Shown piece after piece: positions 57,247 to 64,000 of a stretch of 64,000 nt of DNA (positions are counted from its first letter, which is position 1; every line of letters begins with the position of its first letter). The notes below the pieces were generated by a model that did not search any database, was not told the DNA's origin, and saw only the letters and a program-made list of their open reading frames with translations. The stretch lies in assembly GCA_012932865.1 (NCBI GenBank), contig SAXG01000026.1, positions 372,001 through 436,000 on the forward strand, written 5' to 3'. The position numbers and the translations under genes were made by a program. Source of the DNA: Amylostereum areolatum (taxonomy: Eukaryota; Basidiomycota; Agaricomycetes; Russulales; Stereaceae).

Positions 57247-58007
57247 ATGGCCGACGAGAATGCTGGTTTCCACCCACTCCCCGGCGGCGCCCCCGCCCAG
57301 CCGGCCCTGCAAGCGCCCTTCGCGTCCATGGAAAACTATCTCGAAGCCCGGGAGTACCAAACCATGGTATCTGCCCTCAATGGTTTGTCTTGATGCATTC
57401 CCTTGATGTTGCCTCTAACACATCTACACCCTTGATTTGCCTAGATCTGCCGGATGATCACCCACACTACCTTTCAAACAATGAAGTGCGGAAGGCAGAA
57501 GTCATAGCGGGGCAAGTTCTGAATGTCACTAGCCTCCCCGGCTTTGAAAGTGAGTGGTTATTTCCATCTTTCTATCACAATATCCCTAATCCCATGGCAG
57601 ACCCCAATGTTCAACTCATTGCCAACGAGAACCCTGGTGTTCAGCATGTGTTAGATATTCTCAATGCGCGCTTTGACAACTTGGAAAATAATATGAACAA
57701 TCGGTTGGACATACTCACTCAGCTCACCGCACAGAATACAAAGGACTCAGCAGTGGTGTGTTTTTGTTTCACTCCTACACTTTACCATTAAATGACTTCA
57801 CCCACCCAGCTGATCAATGGGCAGCATGGGGATGGAAACACGGTCCCATACCGTATTGTGCCGTTTCCTAACGGTGCCTTCCCCCCTACAGTCCAACAGG
57901 TATGTATAGCTAGCTGTATCACGTGTACTTAACCTGTTGTGCTCATTGGCCTACTACAGGTAGCTGGAGGGCCCAACTTCCCAGCTCTGATGTCATCAAC
58001 AACCTGA
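57247..58007 (+). CDS. Possible Mug135-like protein
   Basis: Starts MADENAGFHPLPGGAPAQPA. Exons join in frame through introns at about 57382-57444, 57552-57604, 57755-57810 and 57901-57960. The middle is SLPGFE, NPNVQLIANENPGVQHVL, NARFDNLENNMNNRLDILTQ and GNTVPYRIVPFPNGAFPP. As read, it stops at 58005-58007, but another frame then carries SDVINNLNPVTLSRHLTQYG and RKVRLAAVTD to about 58100, as expected for the C-terminal helical module of Mug135-like proteins of Agaricomycetes. That family link is from memory of sequence style and is tentative. The function of the family is unknown. A frame shift near 57990 would extend the protein. Confidence 0.45.
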
Positions 58008-58480
58008 ACCCAGTGACACTGTCCCGTCATCTCACACAGTATGGTATGGTTGTCCCGATGCAGGTCTCGGAACGTAAGGTGAGGCTGGCAGCTGTCACGG
58101 ATCGCTCCATTTCTCTCTTCGTTTGCAGACCTCGTGCACGCGACACGTCACGGCACATGACTTTCCCTTGCATCACATGCTTCAACGACGTCATTGCCTG
58201 GACTTCCGAGTGGGGTTCCGCATCCTTATCTATGACATCGTTGCTCTGGACCTTCGTCCTCCGCCCCATGACTCCTTTCTTATTGTTCCCCCCGCTCGCA
58301 CCACTATTGCATCACATCGCACCATCGTACCCACTTGTATATAAGGACAGTGTTTCTCTTCTCTTTTCCCTAGACTGTCCATCTCGTCATACGGTACTGT
58401 AGCGCACGTTGCACTACCCTAGACCCCGGCACTCTCGAATCTATTTTCTTCTCGCTCCTCCCATCATCGCGACTTAGGCG
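58008..58480. other. Transition region between the Mug135-like gene and gene debris
   Basis: After the C-terminal coding traces (to about 58100), no frame is convincingly coding. GC and codon use look degraded. Confidence 0.35.
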
Positions 58481-58915
58481 GTTCATCGGTCTCATAAACT
58501 GCGTTTCTGACACCTGGACAGTCTACCCCTACGCCTACCTCGCACCCCTCTCTCCATCTACCTCTGCCGTCTCTACGACATTAAAAAACTCCCACCACGG
58601 ACCTCCCGAACGCACTGGTTTTCCTCCCGTTCAACGGAAAGCCGATCACCCCCCGCGACGACGCACCACTCCCCTACCCTTGGTCCGACACCGTCACCGT
58701 CAACTGCCTCGTCCCTGTACAGAACCTCTGCAAGAAAGATCCCTGGACCGCGCACGGCCTCAACTTCCGCATCTTCGAGTGGAGGTGGCACAAGGATCAC
58801 GGTACTGTCGTCCTCGCCCTATACGTCCGGATCACTACGTGCATCAACGTAGATCTCGAACGCCTTGAATTCACCCTCCACGCCCCCACCTACTGTTACA
58901 ACTCGATCAAGGTAT
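58480..58915 (+). pseudogene. Degenerate coding fragment, unknown
   Basis: Three frames in succession read like one protein: FIGLINCVSDTWTVYPYAYL, then LSIYLCRLYDIKKLP, then DLPNALVFLPFNGKPITPRD, VNCLVPVQNLCKKDPWTAHG, LNFRIFEWRWHKDHGTVVLA and LERLEFTLHAPTYCYNSIK. The frame changes are unlike the single-insertion pattern of the housekeeping genes, and no start codon is seen. It lies next to the retroelement and may be a decayed gene or element part. Not recognised. Confidence 0.4.
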
Positions 58916-59009
58916 TCCATTTTCCATTGCCTTATTCGGAAGGACGTCGCTAAACGACGGACTACAACTGTGCCCCAGTTCGTAACCATCTCAACGACGC
59001 GACCACGAC

Positions 59010-59069
59010 AGTGCCACAGATCGTCACCATCTCAACGGCAGTGCCACAGATCGTCGCCGTCTCAACGGC
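59010..59069 (+). repeat. 30-bp tandem repeat, two copies
   Basis: AGTGCCACAGATCGTCACCA (30-bp unit) occurs twice with two substitutions, and a third diverged partial copy lies upstream at 58973-59000. Confidence 0.8.
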
Positions 59070-59109
59070 ATAGCCGCGACGGTGCCACAGTCTCGTTTCC
59101 GTAGCTACT

Positions 59110-59350
59110 TGATACAACCGTCGCTCAATGTACATATATTTACTCGACCTCCTTTCTTATAAAAGGAGGCTCATCGAACGAGCCATTCCCCAGCTCGTTC
59201 TCTTTGTAAATACAGGACCGTTCTAACTAAAGAACCTCCCATTAAGTATACTAAAGAGAATCCAAACTAAAGTCGAAAGCTCGCCTAAGTATTCCGTGAA
59301 TACTTACTGCTTCGCTTACCGACTCTAACTCTCGCGCAACCAAGACGTCT
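59110..59350 (+). other. Putative LTR or leader of the Ty3/gypsy element
   Basis: Contains a TATA box (TATAAAAGGAGG at about 59158) and a stretch like CAGCTCGTTCTCTTTGTAAA. Gag-type coding follows from about 59409. This is the layout of a fungal gypsy 5' LTR. The LTR ends and a primer-binding site could not be fixed, and the 3' LTR is outside the window. Confidence 0.4.
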
Positions 59351-59408
59351 GGATCACCTGATCCCACCTCTCGTACGTAAGAGTACTGTAGCCTGAGCCG
59401 CTTGTCAC

Positions 59409-59672
59409 GTGATAAGGACCGTCCTTAACACCTACCACACATACCTCATCCAGGACGCCCCCAACCCGATCCTCCAAACCAGTTTCACCTCCGTCTCCCA
59501 GTTTAACCGCCGGACCCCCGAATCCACCCCGCCACCAGTCCTCCGTCCCACCATCAAGGGTAAGACCCTTTGTCACCGCCACCACGAACATAAGATCCGC
59601 CAGGCAGTAAAAGCCGGCTACCTCACCAAGAAACTCCTCGGCCGTCGCCCCATCGCGGCGGACTTCTTCTAG
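59409..59672 (+). CDS. 5' piece of gypsy gag, split from the rest by a nested element
   Basis: An open frame that leads into the insertion site in the phase of the right-hand Gag frame. It reads YLIQDAPNPILQTSFTSVSQ, LRPTIKGKTLCHRHHEHKI and VKAGYLTKKLLGRRPIAADF before TAG. The stop at 59670-59672 lies 29 bases before the target-site copy. Confidence 0.5.
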   Translation: MIRTVLNTYHTYLIQDAPNPILQTSFTSVSQFNRRTPESTPPPVLRPTIKGKTLCHRHHEHKIRQAVKAGYLTKKLLGRRPIAADFF

Positions 59673-59704
59673 ACCACCATCACGTCCTCCACAGCCCCTC
59701 GTCC

Positions 59705-59728
59705 ATCAGGAAAACTCCCGGTACTTGA
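59705..59728 (+). repeat. Left terminal inverted repeat
   Basis: 24 bases beginning ATCAGGAAAACTCCC, preceded by GTCC. Confidence 0.75.
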
Positions 59729-60159
59729 CAGTGACTTGGGGTCCTTGGGAAAGTCACCCAGAGCCCCAAGTCCCCAGCAATGTAGACATTGGCCAAGCCG
59801 GGCCACTTTCTGGCCCAAGTACCCATTTCACTTGAGGTTAGCCTTGGATACACTTGGTAAGTAGATGTCAAGGTAGGGAAGGCCACGAGACAGGAGGCTC
59901 AAGTACCCAAGTATACAGTCCAGTGGTTTCAGATACTGCAATGAATTGCTCAGGTCATTGTCCAGTCACTCCAAGCACTGAAAGCACACAGTTTAGGGGG
60001 CACAAAGCAAATCATAATTCATCCATTCATATAGTACTGAGCACATGTACATGATATGGAATGGATACAGATGAAGCTAATCAGACACAAACACAGCAAG
60101 CACGGAAATAAACCAACATCAGGGTCAGAGCAGTGGAAGCACTGACACACGCAAGGGAT

Positions 60160-61304
60160 CACGCGCGGGCGGAGGCATCTGAAGCAGTGCGGAGGTTAGT
60201 GCTAATGCGGGATGGGGGAAAGGGAGGGGATGTACGCACCCTCATCGCGGGGATTTGCGGGACAACGATCAAGGATGACGGCATCGTCGGCATCATCGGC
60301 GGTGGCGGCCTCCCAGGCGGGTCTGCGTGCGGCGGGGATGAGGCGGGGGGGAGGTCGCGGTAGTCGGGGTCATGGAGGTCGCTGTCGCCGTCGCTGTCGC
60401 TGTCGATGTAGGCGTAGGCGTAGGCGTGTACGGAGTCGGGGGAGGCAGCGGTGGCGGAGGAGTGGGAGAGGTAGGTGGGGTCGAGGACGCGGGAGACGTC
60501 GGCGCGTTGGTCGCGGTGGCGAGGCCGTGGCCGTTGGCGGGTGGCGAGGGCGTGGCCGTTGGCGGGTGGCAAAGCTGTTGGCGCTGGGGGCGACACGCGT
60601 TGGCATTGGGGGCGACACGCACGTGGGCGTTTGCGGGTGACAAGGGCGGCGGCGCTGAGGGCGGCAGCGTTGAGGGCAACGGGCGTGGGCATTGGGGCGA
60701 GGCCGTCGGCGTTAGGGACAACGAAGCTGTGGGCATTGGGGGTGACGAGCGCATTGACGTTGGGGGTGGCGAGCGCGTTGGCATTGGGGGGTGACGAGGG
60801 CTTTGCCGGGAGGGACGCGCGTCGCCGTGGGGGCGACAAGCGCGTTGGCATTGGGGACGACGCGCGTCGCTGTTGGAGGCGACATGCGCGTTGGCAGTGA
60901 AGGCGACAGGTGTGGAGGGCGGCGAGCGTTCGCCGTAGGGGCGATGGGCGCATTGGCATTGAGGGCGATGGGGTGTGGGTGTTGAGGGCGGCGGCGAAAT
61001 CGTTTGGGAGCGACAAGGGCGTGGGCCTTGCGGGTGATGAGGGCGTGGGGGGTGACGAAGCCGTCGCCGGTGGGGGCGAGGTGCGTCGTCGTGGGGGCGA
61101 CAGGCGCGTTGGTGTTGAGGGCGATGGCGAGGTTGTTGAAGGCGACGGGCGTGGGCATTGAGTGCGGCGGCGAGGTCGTTGAAAGCGGCGGCGAGGTCGA
61201 CGAAGACGGCGGCGACGACCAGGCCGGGTCCCCAACGACGACGGATGTCGTGGTTGAAGACAAAGAGTCGACGCGGCATTGAGTGCCGATAATACTTACA
61301 AGTC
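60160..61304 (-). repeat. GC-rich minisatellite with long open frames on the minus strand
   Basis: Imperfect units of about 24-30 bp of the type GTTGGCATTGGGGGCGACAC repeat with changing order. On the minus strand two long frames stay open (60159-61235 and 60293-61306), rich in Pro, Ala, Arg, Ser and Thr with Gln/His patches; the longer begins MTCKYYRHSMPRRLFVFN. Such frames arise by chance when a repeat unit has no stop. I do not count them as a gene, though a repeat protein cannot be excluded. Runs of four or five G on the plus strand could form G-quadruplexes. Confidence 0.6.
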
Positions 61305-61535
61305 ACGTGACTTTTCCGTTCTCAAAATCCACTAAGTCGGAACTTTGCAAGTATTGACAGATTCAACTAAGTAACATGCTAAATTTCCCAAGTATGAAAG
61401 TAAACTACTACATTTCCAAGGATCCTCCCAAGTTCCACTTATTTCACCAAGGTAGTCAGTCATTTTGTCCCAAGTCCAAGTGCACCTAAGGCTGCTCTCC
61501 AAGTCTAAGTGGCTGGCCCAAGTTCTAAGTGTGTC

Positions 61536-61559
61536 TCAAGTACTGGGAGTTTTCCTGAT
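61536..61559 (+). repeat. Right terminal inverted repeat
   Basis: 24 bases ending GGGAGTTTTCCTGAT, followed by GTCC. Confidence 0.75.
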
Positions 61560-61563
61560 GTCC

Positions 61564-63139
61564 CCCCACTCCGAACCTCCCCCCAGGCGTTTTTCGAGAC
61601 TACTGTCCCGAAGAATACTATATCCTCACCTCGCAGCAGACTAAGGAATCCGTACGTTGGCTGCACGACGAACCAAACCGGCAACGTCGAGACTGGTACT
61701 TCGACGACCGCGACAAACAACCCTACGTCAAAGAATCGGATTTTGCCACCGCTGCGGACGTTCTACAGCGCTTCCTGAACCCCCCTCCGACCAACTCGCC
61801 CCCACCCCGTCGACGTACTGTAATCGAAGTCCCAGAAGGGATCAACCACAACGACACAACTGGGAAGTGGTACGCTTATAGACGGAACAAGAACGGAACC
61901 CCAGGACGATCAGTAGTTGAGTGGCAGCCCACTTCATTCAGTCCCGTCCAAGATCACTGGTTGTGGCATCATAACCAGCAATTCCTCACCCCCGCCGACT
62001 TCCTTGTCGCAAAACAAGTTGAGGACGAAGTTGAAGAAGCAGAAGAACGCCAACGAGAAACCCTACGCCGCCTTGATCAAGAACTCGCCCAATCCCTCAC
62101 CATCCCCCTCCCCTTCGACAAGATGTCCGACGCCGAATCCAAACCTGCCGTCTCCAAGCGGGAGATCGGCCCCAAGCCAAAGCCATTCAAAGGCGACACC
62201 CTCCGGTTCTCCCTCGAGCTCCGCATGTTCCTGCGCGTTAACAAGGATGTTTATGCCACAGATGATGCCAAGATGATGCTCCTCCTCAGCCTGATGGAGG
62301 ACGACACGGCGAAAGCCTGGGCCACGCATCGCCGCATAGAACTCTTCGCCGACGAAGACGAGAAGGAAGACACCGAAACCCTCGACCCCACGCCCCCAAC
62401 ACTCCACTATAGCTCCTACAAAGAGCTCTTCGAGAGGTTTGGCAAAGACTTCGTGCCCGTCGATCCGAAGATAGAGGCTCAGCGTAAGATCAACGAGCTC
62501 GCAATGACCACCCGGGACGTCACTGACTTTATCACCGAGTTTGAGATGCTGGCAACCATGTCAGCGTACGACGACGAGGCACTAATCCACTTTTTCAAGA
62601 AGGGACTTCAGCGTGACCTCAGCAAGCAGGTGGCCCGGTCGTACCCGTTCCCCACCAAGCTCGCGGAGTGGAAGGAGCGCGCCCGCCGCATCAACCACCA
62701 GTGGCTCGAAGAGAACCCGGAGAGGAAGAGCAGTCAGTCCAAGGGGGCTGTCGCGCTCACCTCGAACGGTTCGACCAACGACTCCTCGTCGCGCCGAGTC
62801 GGCACCTTCACCAACACCTCGACCTGCCCTGCAAAACTGACGGACGACGAACGTGCAAAGATGATGCGCGAAGGCAAGTGCTTCATGTGTCGACAGGCCG
62901 GTCACGTCTCTCGCGACTGCCCCAACCGCGACTCGAGCGCGCGACGGGTGGGCGCAGTAGAGACTGGGTCCAAGGCCCCTCCCCTGCCGACGAACACGGC
63001 TCCGTCCACCGCAAAAGCGACCCCCGACCCGTCCAAAACCATCGCGGCAATCACCCGCCAGCTGAAGGATCTGGACGTGGAAGGTAAGGAACAGGCAGTG
63101 GCACTGTTGAAGGATATCCTGGAGTCGCAGGATTTTTGA
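61564..63139 (+). CDS. gag: Gag polyprotein of a Ty3/gypsy retrotransposon
   Basis: Open from the nested element's right edge. The N-terminal piece (FRDYCPEEYYILTSQQTKES, LQRFLNPPPTNS, EVPEGINHNDTTGKWYAY) leads into a capsid-type Retrotrans_gag region: PFKGDTLRFSLELRMFLRVN, DDTAKAWATHRRIEL, YKELFERFGKDFVP, ALIHFFKKGLQRDLSKQV. A zinc knuckle CFMCRQAGHVSRDC follows at about 62880-62920 (C-x2-C-x4-H-x4-C). It ends with TGA at 63137-63139 inside a run of five T. Gag packages the element's RNA into virus-like particles. Confidence 0.9.
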
Positions 63140-63966
63140 AACGCCCCCTAGTCGCGTCGTCTGGCGGAGGCAAAGGACTTGTATCATCGGCATCTTACAA
63201 TCGCTTTTCTGTATTATCATCTATGACCTCATGTGAGCAATCGTATCCATCGTGTGTGCACCTCTCTACTGTCACAAAGAACAGGCAAACACCCTCGATA
63301 ACGCTCAGAGTCAAGATGATTGGACGAGCGACAGGCCGACAAATCGACGCAGATGCACTGCTTGACAGCGGTGCAGAAGGAATCATCATCAATCGAAGCT
63401 TTGCTGAACGCAAGAAGCTGACCACGAGAAAACTAGAAAACCCGTTCCCCGTGCGTAACGTGGATGGCACCGAGAACATCATGGGCTGGGTACGTGACAC
63501 GACGACCCAGCGAATCCGGGTATACTCGCAAGACTCAAAGGCATACCATGAGGAAGAAGCTGAGTTCTTCATCACCGACATCGGTGATCACGATATGATC
63601 CTTGGAACAGACTGGCTCGATGAGCATAACCCCACCATAGACTGGCAGCAAGATCGTGTTGACATGCTCCGCTGCCCTCCCTCCTGCACCCTCTCCGAAC
63701 CGACCGTGACAAACCTTGCAACAAAGCCGCGAACACCATCGTCGACCCGATCACAGCGAAAGGTTCGAGCTGATGCGCCCCCTAAGGTACCTCTAGTCCC
63801 GGACGACCCCTTCCCAGAACCAGTGTATGTCTCCTGGGCCCCTATCCCTACGTATGTCATCCCCGCGCGCAGGGTCAAAGGTGTTCGTATCCGCACATTC
63901 CATCTCTCATCTCTACCTGCCCGCCTTTTCACTGAAGACGACGACGAACGACCCAGGGTCTTCTGA
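63133..63966 (+). CDS. pol: Retropepsin-type protease, start of gypsy pol
   Basis: This frame begins where gag ends, one base back (relative -1). The protease core has DADALLDSGAEGIIINRSFA (active-site D-S-G) and the second strand EFFITDIGDHDMILGTDWLD. Downstream Pro/Arg-rich linkers lead to TGA at 63964-63966. The remaining pol (reverse transcriptase, RNase H, integrase) is expected to the right. The stop at the end may be another consensus insertion or a real break; the window ends too soon to tell. Confidence 0.85.
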   Translation, partial: FLKRPLVASSGGGKGLVSSASYNRFSVLSSMTSCEQSYPSCVHLSTVTKNRQTPSITLRVKMIGRATGRQIDADALLDSGAEGIIINRSFAERKKLTTRKLENPFPVRNVDGTENIMGWVRDTTTQRIRVYSQDSKAYHEEEAEFFITDIGDHDMILGTDWLDEHNPTIDWQQDRVDMLRCPPSCTLSEPTVTNLATKPRTPSSTRSQRKVRADAPPKVPLVPDDPFPEPVYVSWAPIPTYVIPARRVKGVRIRTFHLSSLPARLFTEDDDERPRVF

Positions 63967-64000
63967 GACTGGGAGATCAATGGCCTGCGTCGTGCTGGGA

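Larger units (their letters stand above)
59705..61559 (+). mobile_element. 1,855-bp TIR element nested in the gypsy gag, no transposase seen
   Basis: Ends are 24-bp terminal inverted repeats (59705-59728 and 61536-61559; 23 of 24 positions match, starting ATCAGGAAAACTCCC and ending GGGAGTTTTCCTGAT). Both sides are flanked by GTCC (59701-59704 and 61560-61563), consistent with a 4-bp target-site duplication. Subterminal regions are rich in CAAGT/ACTTG motifs in both orientations. The inside is a GC-rich minisatellite. No transposase frame was found, so it looks non-autonomous. The family is not clear; AT inside the TIR versus as a 2-bp target is ambiguous. Confidence 0.72.
59110..64000 (+). 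mobile_element. Ty3/gypsy LTR retrotransposon, incomplete in window
   Basis: Order: putative LTR, 5' part of gag (59409-59672), a nested TIR element (59705-61559), the main gag with a CCHC zinc knuckle (61564-63139), then a retropepsin-type protease frame (63133-63966). Reverse transcriptase and integrase should lie to the right. Removing the nested element together with one GTCC copy places the left and right gag frames in the same phase, apart from one TAG stop at 59670. Confidence 0.75.

Noticed and set aside
59340..59380. Primer-binding site after the putative LTR
   Set aside because: No TGG start or tRNA complement could be placed, so the LTR end stays undefined.
60159..61306. Two long minus-strand frames as genes
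   Set aside because: Both derive from the same stop-free repeat unit; no domain, no typical start context and no splice pattern.

Overview
This window is nuclear DNA of a basidiomycete fungus, most likely an Agaricomycete (mushroom-forming class). The evidence is dense genes on both strands, many 50-60 nt GT-AG introns, mitochondrial proteins with presequences, repeated F-box genes, a TPR/CHAT protein and a metacaspase-like protein, a KRE6-type GH16 gene and a Ty3/gypsy element at the right edge. No tRNA, rRNA or CRISPR was seen.

Layout. 1-8.3 kb: 3' part of an unknown gene, a long coiled-coil protein gene and an F-box gene. 8.7-18.6 kb, minus strand: a Lon protease ending in the peroxisomal signal SRL, an F-box/LRR protein and a BAG-domain co-chaperone. 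19.5-26 kb, a mitochondrial cluster: the F1Fo-ATPase inhibitor (INH1) diverges from ATP synthase subunit h (ATP14), followed by the mitochondrial RNA polymerase (RPO41). 26.7-33.1 kb: an F-box-like gene, uroporphyrinogen-III synthase (HEM4) and a KRE6/SKN1 beta-glucan gene. 33.6-41.7 kb: a gene fragment, a Munc13-type C2/MHD protein and an orphan gene. 41.9-47.1 kb: the ER Hsp70-like chaperone LHS1 diverges from adenylosuccinate lyase (ADE13). 47.3-53.6 kb: a TPR-CHAT protease-like gene converges on a metacaspase-like gene. 54.2-57 kb: an inverted, almost identical copy of the 5' part of RPO41, cut off before the catalytic core. 57.2-64 kb: a possible Mug135-like gene, gene debris, and a Ty3/gypsy element interrupted by a 1,855-bp element with 24-bp terminal inverted repeats.

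Three observations stand out. First, the RPO41 segments at 23293-26061 and 54233-57000 form a 2.77-kb inverted duplication about 28 kb apart. Second, at least fifteen otherwise good genes are broken by frame changes that all read as one extra base. One of these is checked inside the window, because the duplicate lacks the extra base. Third, the CHAT and metacaspase-like genes lie tail to tail with only about 136 bp between stops; they are the best candidate here for an undescribed protease pair. Exon boundaries were read by eye from splice consensus and frame continuity, and are approximate unless stated.
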